A DNA stretch of 64,000 nt, taken from Gymnopus androsaceus JB14. Its lineage: Eukaryota > Basidiomycota > Agaricomycetes > Agaricales > Omphalotaceae. The stretch is from assembly GCA_009733575.1 (NCBI GenBank), contig ML769415.1:1-64000 (forward strand), given 5' to 3'. Below the pieces are notes generated by a model. That model saw only the letters and a program-made list of their open reading frames with translations. It was not told the origin of the DNA and made no database searches. Of the stretch, positions 36,642 to 46,799 are shown in pieces; position 1 is the first letter of the stretch, and the number at the start of each line of letters is the position of its first letter. A program made the translations under genes and the position numbers.

Positions 36642-36785
36642 ATGTTCACCGTTTCTTGACGAGTTCAGTCGCGCAAAACCGTGTCTTTGCTAACTCCCAA
36701 CGGGTCTTCATATTTCCCAACGCTGCTACCGAAGATATACTTCACCAAAAGCTCACCAAGTTTGGTCTCATTTCCATCCCAAATG
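36642..36785 (+). pseudogene. 5' fragment of the two-RRM gene (RRM-4)
   Basis: ATGTTCACC then CGTTTCTTGACGAGTTCAG and GTCGCGCAAAACCGTGTCTT mirror the presequence of RRM-2 with a short deletion, followed by VFIFPNAATEDILHQKL-type codons, ending at about 36,785. It lies 300 bp downstream of ADH-2, the same dehydrogenase-then-RRM order seen at 49,153-50,940. Confidence 0.65.
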
Positions 36786-37560
36786 TGGCCTTGAGGTGAA
36801 TGTACGCATGATAAAAGCTTGCAAAAAGTTTACCAGTAGCTTCAAGTGCTATGGGACCTGGGTGCTCCATTGCGCCTTTGACTGCATCCGAATCAAATTG
36901 AGGGTTTTTACAGCTCTCGAGAATACCTTTGTGGACCTGTTCGTGTAGCAGTCCTGCACACGGCAGAAGAGATTGTTTCCAAAAAAGAGGACTGATTGTT
37001 CACAGAGAACTTTTTTCTCCTCCAAAAATCACGAACCGTTGGTAGAAAACCTGGGCGAATGTTCCAGTCAAAAATGCAAGATTCAACATTTATTCTGTGG
37101 GAAAGAATTCTGGTACATTGCATGATTTTGCATCTAGAGTATAGCTGCACATGCTTCATCCCGGAATTTGCGCATTAGAAAATCATAAACTAGAATGTAA
37201 TTTAAAAGAACTCACCCAGCTTTCTCCAGATCCTTCTTGGACCAGTGTTACACCAACATGAACGTTCAAGTTCAAGTTGAAGAGGGTCGAGCAATCAATC
37301 TCTCACGTGGACTGCCTCAAGGCAATTTTGTTTTTTTTGTTTTTTTGGAGGGGCGCTTCTCGGACCTCGAGGACAGCCAGGCCGCACACTAACCGAGGTC
37401 CACGCTAGTTTATGCAAGGACCAGAGACCTTGCTGTGGTTAGTAACTCAGATGCTCATGGCGCCTGGCAATACAGCCGAGGCTCCATGAGGTACTGTGGG
37501 ACTCGCCGGACTTTGCCGGAATACCCACTAAACCTCTGTTACTTGTGGTATGGACGTGGG

Positions 37561-38079
37561 TAGGGATTTAAGGTCCAATTCAATGAACTGCAAATAAACT
37601 GTGAATTGCATTGGATTGCACTGGAAAATGCACTGCTGAAGGCTGCACTGATGTACAGTTTAAATCAGTGCCAGTTCATGGTGCATTGAATTTTGAAAAT
37701 TACTTAAACTGCCTTGCATCAGTTTAAATCTGTGCAAATTAATATTAATACAAACAGAGCTTTGAGCACTCTTATCATGCTGAAATTGCATTTCCAATAG
37801 TATATACATGGTAAACAGGATATTTACTAGCTGGTTTGGCATTATTATGCTGAGGTACTCTATCTTTAGATATAAGAATGGCCAGTTCAAGCCAGTTCAA
37901 ATTATGAATTGCATTGAACTGCACTGAAAAATGCACTGCTAAAGATTGTACTGATGGACCATTTAAACCAGTGCCAGTTTACAGTTCATCCAGGTTTCAA
38001 AAAATCTTGCACTGGTGCAATTCATGATTAATTGAAAATTTAGCAAATAAACTGAATTGAATTGGACCTTAAAACCCTA
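37561..38079. mobile_element. hAT-type MITE (519 bp) with 8-bp target duplication
   Basis: The target duplication GACGTGGG lies at 37,553-37,560 and 38,080-38,087. Ends begin TAGGGATTTAAGGTCCAATT on the left; the inverted right end is TAGGGTTTTAAGGTCCAATT. TAGGG ends plus 8-bp duplications are diagnostic of hAT. Inside, a segment with TGCACTG/GTTTAAA words is directly repeated (37,580-37,680 and 37,895-37,990). No transposase. It interrupts the SINE 3' part. Confidence 0.88.
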
Positions 38080-38126
38080 GACGTGGGGGATCAGGTTCGA
38101 ACTCGAGAGCTCTTGCTTGCAACTTG

Positions 38127-38672
38127 ATAAGCTGGGTGCACTCCGGTGAGTATACTTATAAGAATAGATAGAAACTATACAAGTTGTATGTTTCTATCTG
38201 AGAAGTTTAGTTTGGCTGGGGTTTGGCCCTGTGTGGGTGGGCAAAAATTTTAATATCAACCACACGGTGGCCAAAGCCGGAACGTTGGGAAGATGCTGGT
38301 TTACTTGTAACTACAGAATGGGTCCTGGGGCCTTTCTGGCGAATGCAGAAAAGCTACATTATGCCCCTGAGGAATACTTTCATGGCTATGGCTAGAAGGT
38401 TAAGCTCTGTCTGTCATATCTTACAGTTAACAAGGTATCCTTGAAGGTAAGCAAATAAATTTAGAGAGGACATTCCTTGGGAAGGGAAGTACTTTGTAAA
38501 CCCCATATACTTCAACAGGGATTCTGATCAGGGAATGGGTGGGTTGGGAGACTCAAAACCAATGTAGGAATTGGCGGCGATGAGAGTTGGGATCAAGACA
38601 AACAAGCACCTAGATACTGACTCTCATGCCATGCTCAGCTTATCCTCTGATAAACGTGCCTTGCTAGCTTAT
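38127..38672. mobile_element. ATAAGCT-ended element, short copy (546 bp)
   Basis: Begins ATAAGCTGGGTGCACTCCGG and ends CCTTGCTAGCTTAT. The inverted right end (ATAAGCTAGC) matches the left end weakly, as a short terminal inverted repeat. Its first about 110 bp and last about 85 bp are nearly identical to those of the adjacent longer element at 38,679. CTTG precedes it (38,123-38,126). It lies between box A and box B of the SINE. No coding capacity. Confidence 0.6.
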
Positions 38673-38678
38673 CTCGGA

Positions 38679-40053
38679 ATAAGCTGGGCGCACTCTGGTG
38701 AGTATACTTATAAGAATAGATAGAAACTATACAAGTTGTATGTTTCTATCTGAGAAGTTTAGTTTGGCTGGGGTTTGGCCCCGTGTTCCTGCCCATCAAC
38801 TCCGAGTGCTCGTAGACCCAACCAGAGCAGAGCTCCAACCCACGAGCACTAGGAGGAAAGGAGACGGAAAGGGAACACAGGCCCAATACCCAAACAGAGT
38901 GATGCTCTGGATAAATGAAAGCATTTCACACAACAAAGTGTGAGTGAATAAATCCAACTGTAAAAATAAAAACAATACTGCCACCAGTGGTAAGGATAGA
39001 GCTGCAGACCAGTTGGCCAAGCAAAAAATAAATAAATAAAAATAAAAATAACAATACCGCCACCAGTGGTAAGGATATAGCTGTGGACCAGTTGGCTGAG
39101 CAATAAAATAAAATAAATAAATAAACAATACTGCCACCAGCAGTAAGGATAGATCTGCAGACCAGTTGGCCAAGCAGAATAAATACAATACTACCACTAG
39201 TAGTAAGGATAGAGCTGCGGACCAGTTGGCCGAGCAAAAAATTAAATTAAAAAAATATAAAAATAAACAATACTGCCACCAGCAGTAAGGATAGAGCTGC
39301 AGCCAGTTGGCTGAGTGAGTACAATGCCACAATCAGTTGGTTGGGCAAGGATAGAGCTGTGGACCAGTTGGCCAAGTGAAGAAAATGCAATACTGCTACG
39401 AGTGGTAAAGATAGAAAGGCATGTAGAGCAGATTTTATGTAGTATAATATATGTATTGGTATCAATGAATTGAGGTTGAAATACAAAATGTTGAACACCT
39501 TGCATTTGCTGGTTGTGGTCTGAAACACTGACAGCAGGATAAAATAGAATATAAAATAGAATATAAAGTAAATGAAAAGCAGAGCTGTGACCAATTGGCC
39601 AAGCAAAGGAAGAAAATGGAGAAATTACAGTCAAACACACCAAGAATGAGATATGGACATTGGAGTAGACAGTGATGAGGTGGTGATGTTGCTGGAAAGG
39701 ACCAGGTAAAAGAAAAGTACTGAGCACACAGCAGCATGCGACCATGACAGGAATCAATGGGTTTCAGAGCATACTGGAACATAAGTTGGAGAAAGATTTA
39801 CCGTGATGTCATTTCTGGGAGGCTGTGCTGAGTACCCATGAAATGGTTAGCATGCTGGGCCTTCAGTGAAGGAAAGGGTCTTCCTTGCAAAAGGAGTCAT
39901 AGTAGCAAAGAAAGCATGGATTAGATGCAGAGAAAGACTCAAAACTGATGTAGGAATCAGCGAGCAAGTGGGATCAAGATGAACGAGCGCCTAGATACTG
40001 ACTCTCACGCCATGCTCAGCTTATCCTCTGATAAGTGCACCTTGCTAGCTTAT
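38679..40053. mobile_element. ATAAGCT-ended element, long copy (1,375 bp) with minisatellite
   Basis: Same ends as the 546-bp neighbour, separated from it by CTCGGA, and followed by CTTG (40,054-40,057), which may be the target duplication of the pair. The interior holds a minisatellite (38,955-39,420) and about 600 bp of unrecognised sequence. The open frames on the minus strand are repeat translations. Confidence 0.6.
38955..39420. repeat. Minisatellite of about 60-80-bp units
   Basis: Six or so units share CAATACYGCCACCAG, GTAAGGATAGAGCTG and GACCAGTTGGCCAAGCA, separated by AAATAAATAAAAATA-type spacers of variable length. Its period makes long minus-strand frames (SILTTGGSIV repeats) that are not genes. 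Confidence 0.8.
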
Positions 40054-40192
40054 CTTGGATCAAGCTCAAGGCACGTGCCGGCAGCTAAACACTCCTGACA
40101 CGGTGCTACCACTACACCACCGAGCCCTCAAGGCAATTTTTGAAGTCTCCATTAATCATGGCTACAAGCTACACTGACTGTGTCAAAAAGTA

Positions 40193-41727
40193 CAATGCCT
40201 TTCCCTGAAAATCTCTCACTCCCTCTGGTTGCATTCCAAACGTCTGGCACTTTGATCTCCGGTATATTCCCATTTCGCCTCCTTCCCATATGCTGTTTAT
40301 TGTCCAGAAAGAGAGCCACTATGTTGCTCACCAAACTCTTCCCATAAATAAGAGTCCTAATACCATGTCTGGGCTCTCTTACTTTCCTGATACAGCTGAA
40401 GAAGCTGCTCTCGAAATATGCATCAGTCTTATGCATTCATTCATTATGAGTTTCTCCAAGTCTGCTGAAGATGCTGGCATGAAAGCTCCTAGTGCTTTTG
40501 CAGCATGGAAATTCATGACAGATGATCATGCTCTTGCAAGGACTGTCGAAAAGCAGTTCAAGGCTCTTGGTGTCAAAGACGATTGCTCTAAAGTCAAGTT
40601 TGCCAACCTCACCAGTTTTGCTCATGAGAAATTCATTGGATTGTATAAAACATTGATGGTCATGCTTGGCCTTGACAAAATCTCGTGATGTTCTGGTTGC
40701 CCCACAGTCCATTGCTTTCTCTAATACCTTGGTACCAGACCTGAGGCTCTGGTCAGAGTCGCTCATGTCATCCAGTGACTCAGAACTAGACGAGTTTCAG
40801 AAGATAACGGACTATGTCCATGAATTGATGAATAACAAGGCATATCCCATCAACCAGGAAAGCAATATGCTCGCAGGCGATGGCCACTCTGATCTTTTCC
40901 ACGAATGCTTTACTTGTATCCGGAACATGGTGCACACAATATCTCTGGATAATGTCCGCAAAAAGCCGGACAACAGAGACGCTCGACAGGCCGTGGATGC
41001 AGCTCTGAGGTACATCTCTCCAATGTTACTCTTATCCTCATCTAATGTATGAATTATCTTGAAGGTTGAAAATAGGGCTGAAGTGTACGCCTGCCCAGGC
41101 TTTGAGCAGACACTACCTTATGAAAGCTGCTCTCAATGAACATGCTTCCCTGCAGGTTTGCTCTATGGCTCACTTAATGGCCATTTTTTGGTACATTTAT
41201 GGCTGCCAGGGTGATTTCTGTGCTTGATACATGTTTGCCACTTCCTACCGTGCGAATGAAGCAGTTTGTCTCATCTCAGAGGGTGCACCTGTTTGCCTGG
41301 CACCAGCCAATGCTCTAATGTTCTCCCACAAAACCCTCAAGGTTATGATTAAACAGTGCCCTGAACTCCTGGTCCACTGCAAATGGATTATGAAGGCAAA
41401 TACCCAGAGATTGAGGTATTTGGCACTACAGAAGCAGGTGGCGGACCGCAAGATGATGAGTAAACCAAACTGTTATTGTTGCGTGAATGTTGGATGCGGT
41501 ATTCAAGCCAATACCGGGAAGATGCTGTCTCAATGTTTGTACTTTTTGTTTATGCTGTGAATATTTTGACAGTGTCTTACTCTTTCTAATTGTAGGCTCT
41601 GGAAAATGTGACCCAGACAAGAAACCCAGTTACTGCAGCAAGGCGTAAGTACCATCTGGACATTCTCTACCTCATAGATGGACTGGTTTCTTTCTAGGTG
41701 TTGTAAGTGTTCAGATTGAATATTCAA
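40193..41727 (+). pseudogene. Relic of a MYND-type zinc-finger protein gene
   Basis: Coding signal runs from about 40,193 (NVWHFDLRYIPISPPSHML) through PNTMSGLSYFPDTAEEAALEICISLM, AFAAWKFMTDDHALARTVEKQF and YVHELMNNKAYPINQ to a Cys-rich end CCVNVGCGIQANTG...CSGKCDPDKKPSYCSKAC, the pattern of basidiomycete MYND fingers. One extra A in the run at 40,677-40,680 breaks the frame. After the last intron (acceptor near 41,697) the finger reads CCKCSD then TGA where the family has a Trp, so the final Cys/His pair is missing. The 5' end abuts the SINE insertion at 40,140 and the 3' end the MITE at 41,739. Confidence 0.55.
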
Positions 41728-41738
41728 CTGCTAGTTTA

Positions 41739-42551
41739 GCTTGGTGACCCGTCCTCTAGAGGATCGGTGTAATTTGTAAAATCCTCGTAGAGGGCTTGGT
41801 AAAATGGAAGCAAAAGTTAGCGGGAAGTTTAAGTGCTCTCGATTAATTTTTTAAAAACCTTCTTAATCAGGGCTACAGTGAGCGGAATGTAGAAGCTCCA
41901 ACGTGGCGATGCCCCCTTATCTCTCACCATAGCACCAATTAGGAAGGTTTTAACAAAATATAAAAGGCTAATCAAATGACTGATTAACTATAATAAGGCA
42001 TTGAAAACTCTCTGCAAACTTTTGCTTCCGCTTTCCAGGCCCCTCTACGAGGATTCTCAAATTTATTCCAACATCCTCTAGAGCGGACTGCTTTAGGCCT
42101 ACCGCTAGTTCTGAAAACTACATATCATGGATCTTACAGAGAAAGCAGTATGTCTCAAAATGACTCCAGTTGTAATATTGCCTAACCCTAGGCCTAAAGT
42201 GGTCCCCTCTAGAGGTTGATGGTTGAAAACTAGAAACCTCATAGAGGGGCCTGGAAAACATGAAGCAAAAGCTGGCAGAGACTTTCCGATGACTTATTAT
42301 AGTTAATCAGTCATTTGATTAGCCTTATATATATATATTTAAAACTTTCCTAATTGGTGCTGTGGTGCAAGATAAGGAGCATCGCCACATCAGAGTTTCT
42401 ACATTCCGCCCACTGTAGGCCCGATTAGGAAGGTTTTAAAATTCTACATTCAGGGCACTTAAACTCTCCGCCAACTTTTGCTTCCGTTTTACCAAGCCTT
42501 CTATCGAGGTTTGACACTTTCACCAACCTCATAGAAGGCAGGTCACCAAGC
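41739..42551. mobile_element. 813-bp TA-flanked hairpin element (mariner-type MITE/foldback)
   Basis: Starts GCTTGGTGACC and ends GGTCACCAAGC, flanked by TA at 41,737-41,738 and 42,552-42,553. The two halves are inverted copies over about 360 bp each: CTCTAGAGG, TCGTAGAGG, GCAAAAGTTAGC, AATTAGGAAGGTTTTAA and TAATCAAATGACTGATTAAC blocks all recur inverted. A short loop (about 42,110-42,180) joins them. No transposase. TA duplication suggests Tc1/mariner mobilisation. Confidence 0.82.
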
Positions 42552-42553
42552 TA

Positions 42554-43342
42554 GCCTAACCCAGCTCTTTATAAAGGATTGGGCGGTTCATAAGCTGTTT
42601 TGTGTGAGCGGCACTCCATGCTCCTGTCATCGACTCGATCTTTCACAAACACTGTTGGTGGAATTACTCAAGAAGGTGCAATCCGCCTACCAGTTCGCCA
42701 CACCGATGTGCCACAACACTTCTTGAATCTTCAATGATTGACTCCGATGCGTTGAAGGAGATTGGGCACTGTTGCTTCGGTACAATCCAAGTGCGATAAT
42801 CAATGAGGATGGAAAGGTGGGAGATTTAACAGATAACACTGAAGTAGCATGTGTCAGATGTGTATGTGCTGGAAAGGAGTAAATCTTCAGTAAGAATCGC
42901 GAAACAAAGCTGTGAAAGACACAGCATGGATGACAAAATATATAATTGCACAGTAGATAAAATATAGGATTCCAAGAAGATGAAATGCCGAGCTTCATTG
43001 GTTGACATGATTCACCAAAGACTCTTCCATATTAATCGCGATTGACCTGGTCGAGATTGAGTTCGTCTATCATGGCCTGTCTAGAATGAAGAAAAACATG
43101 TTAATTTCGAGCTGAAACCCATCCAAAGTAAAATGCACAACTCATCATCTTCTCAGAAAGCTCAAAGTCCTCTTTAATTTCTTATTTCTGTTCATCAATA
43201 AGCTCTGGGCAAGCATATGTATGTGCCATACATGAAGCTAGGTGAAGACATGGTTAATAGAGTGTTTCTCTCATTGCAATTGTGTTGTCTGTTTACTCGC
43301 ATTATGGTGCAAAGTGACTGGAATTTCATATACAGCAGAATT
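42554..43342. other. Intergenic, no gene seen
   Basis: Short frames without domains. This would be the downstream flank of the MYND gene before the hairpin element inserted. Confidence 0.4.
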
Positions 43343-43990
43343 CATCAGCAAAACCCGGGTGTACTGGACAGCGCTATCCAGCACTGTCCAGCACTCATAG
43401 CACCCATAGCAGCCATAGCAAGGTCCCCATCTATCCAGAGCTATGGACTGCTATGGGCTGCTATGGATCACTATAGATTTCACAGGATCATCATCTGTCA
43501 GGGTGGGGTCCAATTCAAAACTATCTATATGGCCACTTGAATTAATGTTCTCTCGAGCGAGGCTGAAATAATTATAACAAAATCATATATTGCTGTACTC
43601 ATGGTAATATCTGGTAGTACTACATACATACTAAGACTTAAAATATTAGGATAATACTAGTGTAATAAAAATACTACTTAGTATGTACTACCAATGCTTA
43701 ATTAGAGACTTAACGAGAATTTATGAACTAAGCCTTAAGGAGACTCTGAATCGGCTTGGAAAACATGGAAGAAGTCGGGGAAGTTTCGACAACAGTGCGT
43801 CGATTCTTATATAGCGTTGGTGGGAGAGAATGACAGCTGTCCAAATGTTGACAGCTGGCTCGAGCATTCGGTAATCTCATACGAGTCATAGCGAGCCATA
43901 GCAAGCCATAGCATTTCATAGCACTATGGCCACTATGGCCTGCTATGGCTTGCTATGGCTTCTATGGCCATTACCCAGGTTTTGCTGATG
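43343..43990. mobile_element. CATCAGCAAAACC-family element E4 (648 bp)
   Basis: Left end CATCAGCAAAACCCGGGT; the inverted right end is CATCAGCAAAACCTGGGT. The left arm has CTGGACAGCGCTATCCAGCA then CCATAGCA repeats; the right arm has GCCATAGCAAGCC and GCTATGGCTT repeats. The AT-rich middle (43,510-43,740) is unique. The left arm is the inverse of E2 at 28,086-28,237. Same plan as E1: two repeat arms around an AT-rich core. No target duplication is evident (TT left, CC right). Confidence 0.75.
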
Positions 43991-44326
43991 CCTTCCTTGG
44001 TGTAAACCCCTGTTCAGTAGGTCTGAATGACTTCTATAAAGCACTTCTGGATCTGCTCCACAAAATACACACTACAACTAAGTCATCCACATTGGTTATG
44101 TTGCTGAAAATTGGATAAACTTCTGCAATGTCACGAAATTTCTGCTTTTTCACCCAAAGTTAGCATCCAATTGTGACACAAATTGACTATATCTCTGCGC
44201 AGCATTGAAGTATATAATGAGGGTACTCTATTGAAAGGGATTCAGCACTTTTTGTGAACCATAAGCCTAAAAATTGGCCAATAAGCATTGACAAATTTCA
44301 AAATTCCGGTTACTTTAATAGCGAGT

Positions 44327-44715
44327 ATAAGAGACTAAGCGCTTGCATACTACTCACCAGGCCGCACCTCCTCATCATCATCTTATTATGTACTGTATTA
44401 TTACATCAATCTAGTTGTCCAATTCTCGCTTTCTGTAATGCGGAGAGTGTGAGACTTTGATAGGGGCCCCGAGTCGGGAAGCAATGGGAATCCGAGCTGC
44501 ATCCGAGCGGCGAAATCGATGTTACGCGTATCATACCACGACTTACCACGACTTGGGTATGCTAGAAGGTACTCAGCCGGATGCGGCACGGATATGGAGA
44601 TTATAGTAAATGAACGCGTACGCAAGATTATTGGAACGCGTACGCGTTCATTTACTAAAAAAACCTAGGCTACAGGTAAGTACTAATATCCAAACATCTC
44701 CTTTACCAAATCCCT
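44327..44715. repeat. Duplicated 5' flank of a dehydrogenase copy
   Basis: 44,327-44,512 matches 34,247-34,850 (shortened). 44,535-44,715 is the inverse of 23,372-23,525, including a duplicated GAACGCGTACGC palindrome. It ends at the start codon of the ADH-4 fragment. Confidence 0.65.
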
Positions 44716-44718
44716 ACC

Positions 44719-44877
44719 ATGTCTCCCACCGAACAACACGCTCTCGTCCTTCCAGTGAAACAAGGCAACTTTGTCCTTTCCATTCGCCCAATCCCATCTC
44801 CGAAAGCTGGAGAGATCCTAGTTAGAGTAAAGGCTGTCTCAACCCCATAGACTCGAAAGTCCAATCACAGGAATCAT
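44719..44877 (+). pseudogene. MDR dehydrogenase 5' fragment (ADH-4)
   Basis: MSPTEQHALVLPVKQGNFVL... with PSPKAGEILVRVKAVS, then a 4-base loss removing the LN codons and a stop at 44,848. Homology to ADH-1 continues only to GGAATCAT (44,877), where an unrelated P450 fragment begins. Confidence 0.8.
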
Positions 44878-44920
44878 CATTGTAAATTGTCATGTTGCTG
44901 TACTCACCTTTTCATGCTAG

Positions 44921-45704
44921 GCATACGAAGACATGCCACTAAATTTTACCCAAATTCTGGCGTAAGCTTGCATTAAAGATCCCTTAACGATCCGCGTAGT
45001 GTACTCAAACATTGCGACTCTGTCCACCGGTTTTTTCCTCTGCTTTTCTTTTACTCTACTCATACCTTGACATTTCCTGTAGGTGAACAGTATACCAAAA
45101 GACAGTATCGAAGATACCACTTTGACTATCCCCAATGCTGCCGGTGAAAAGCGAATCATTGCTGTACCTAAAGGTGCTCATATTGTGATCAATGCAGTGG
45201 TCTTGCACTACAACCGTACGTGTATCATTTGCTGTCATTCTTGTCTTATCGTTAGTTTCTAGCCCGTTACTGGAAGGATCCCGAGGAATTCCGACCCGCT
45301 CGTTTCTTGGACCCAGACTGGCCCCGGGACGGATTCGTTCCCTTTAGTGCTGGCTAGTATAGTTCCAGCCCTTCTTTTACTCAATAGTTAAGATACTCAC
45401 CTTGTAGGTCCCCGAGCCTGCATTGGACGAAAGTAACCATTTTGTTCTTCCTCGTTGTCCTCGTCTGATCTCCCATAGGTTTTTCGAGACGGAAGCCGTT
45501 GCCGTTCTGGCCATGTTGGTATTAAAATACAAGTTTAAAGTCAAGGAAGAGCCAAAATTCGTTAGCGAGACGTTCGAACAAAGAAAGGCTCGTGTCCTGG
45601 CTTCCAAGCCCGGATTAACCATGTCGTACGTATGGATTTCGGGGTCGGTGCAGTCGCTGATGATTCTGTTTAGGCCGTTACGCATCCCATCAGACGTTCA
45701 ATGA
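44921..45704 (+). pseudogene. 3' part of a cytochrome P450 gene
   Basis: Heme-thiolate monooxygenase C-terminus. Exons give AYEDMPLNFTQILA, VNSIPKDSIEDTTLTIPN, VPKGAHIVINAVVLHYN, RYWKDPEEFRPARFLDPDW, and the heme loop FVPFSAGPRACIGR with the Cys ligand, then KFFETEAVAVLAML and a tail ending PLRIPSDVQ at TGA 45,702. The N-terminal two thirds (membrane anchor, I helix, ExxR) are absent. The sequence begins right after an acceptor at 44,920, with an MDR dehydrogenase fragment upstream. One intron (about 45,351) has a GC donor. It resembles CYP5139-like basidiomycete P450s, family only tentative. Confidence 0.8.
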
Positions 45705-45861
45705 ATGGCTCAGTGTGATGCTGCTTTAGTCAGGTTAAGTCGTCTCCATCGCGATGCGCTCAAAGGCAATAGATTGTCAATAAATATTCCTACATTACAA
45801 CTTGACCTAACGGTCCCTGAAGACTAAATGTGATAAAGTCTGAACAAGAAATCCCGCTACC

Positions 45862-46545
45862 TCAGTCGCCCCGCCTACCAAACCCGTTCTCATCTCCAGG
45901 GTTGATATCGACGAGCGGTGAGGTACTGGTAGTACCACAGGGCGTAACAGGCAAAGGATCAGCAGAGTCCTCATTTTGCACACAGTTGTCGGTGCCATGA
46001 GCCACAACGCTGCAGAAAGAACCTCCAGGGATGGCCTGGCCCTCCGGTGTTGCACAAGTAAGGCAGCTAATATCCCACAGTTGATTCCTATTTTGTAAGT
46101 TAGAAAAGCACAACAACACTTGAAAGCAGAAACTGACGCTGGAGTAGTTCCAGTAGTGGAAGCAGGCTCATAAAAGAGCTGGTTACCAATGTTGGTTACG
46201 AGCAAGCTGGTGTTGGTAATATCGCTTCAAAATTCCCGCTGCTGTTAGCCATCTGAGTAGGTATCCAGCGGCGAAAGAACTATACCTAATGGTAAAGGTC
46301 GTCGTAATAACAGGATCCGGTGTGATAATAAAGGTAGGACTAAAGCCACGGGAAGATTGTCCAGTAACAGCAAGGCCGGCAACAACAGGAGTGGTCTCGG
46401 ATCCCCATAGAGATCCTTCGAAGTCGAAGCTCTGGATGTTTACTCCGCTAGTTGCAATGCCAGTGAGGTTGGGAGGGCACTGACCAAATACACCAGAAGT
46501 GGTGAGTGTGAGTGCAACGGATACGATGGTGAATAAAGAGACCAT
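45862..46545 (-). CDS. Secreted Cys-containing protein, function unknown
   Basis: Signal peptide at the ATG of 46,545 (MVSLFTIVSVALTLTTSGVFG), then QCPPNLTGI, FDFEGSLWGSE, DPVITTTFTIR, an intron at about 46,276, N-glycosylation-rich MANSSGNFEA / DITNTSLLVTN, GNQLFYEPASTTGTTPA, an intron, and NQLWDISCLTCATPEGQAI with CSVVAHGTDNCVQNEDSA to the stop at 45,862. Between NFEA and DITN one G is missing (about 46,225). Mature Cys pairs and a beta-rich look suggest an extracellular protein; I recognise no family. Confidence 0.65.
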
Positions 46546-46623
46546 GTTTGTAGGATAAGAAGAAGCTGAAGTTCTGGCTGAACAATTGGCCTGACGATCT
46601 AAGTATGAGGCAATCGTTTAGGC

Positions 46624-46629
46624 TTTTAT
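46624..46629 (-). promoter_or_regulatory. TATA box of the secreted protein gene
   Basis: TATAAA on the minus strand, about 80 bp upstream of the ATG at 46,545, in the usual position for a strongly regulated fungal gene. Confidence 0.5.
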
Positions 46630-46799
46630 ACCCCCTCAAAACATTGTATCGCAGGGAACACTCTACTTCTCCGAAATCGTTTGCCACACAGGAAAGAATT
46701 GGGAAAGAAGGAACTTCGAGGAAAAGCTTCTTGTGATTAAACCCGCTATCTGCATCTCAAGAATTTACTTACTTAGCATGTGCCGAGTTCAAACATCTT

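Larger units (their letters stand above)
37315..40140 (-). mobile_element. tRNA-derived SINE with 15-bp target duplication, invaded by other elements
   Basis: CCTCAAGGCAATTTT occurs at 37,315-37,329 and 40,126-40,140. Read on the minus strand, the element starts GCTCGGTGGTGTAGTGGTAG (40,125), contains a perfect pol III box A (TGGTGTAGTGG, complement of 40,109-40,119), a box B-like AGTTCGAACCT (complement of 38,093-38,103), and ends in an A-rich tail AAAAAAACAAAAAAAAC next to 37,330. Removing the insertions between box A and box B and the hAT MITE leaves a core of about 330 bp, a normal SINE size. The tail plus long target duplication indicate LINE-driven retrotransposition. Confidence 0.75.

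Noticed and set aside
38796..39782. Minus-strand ORFs up to 178 codons with LVGQLV/SILTTGGSIV repeats
   Set aside because: Minisatellite translation; all frames of the repeat lack stops for the same reason.
38093..40119. A functional tRNA gene
   Set aside because: Box A and box B-like sequences are about 2 kb apart, no cloverleaf can be folded around either, and they fit the head of an interrupted SINE.
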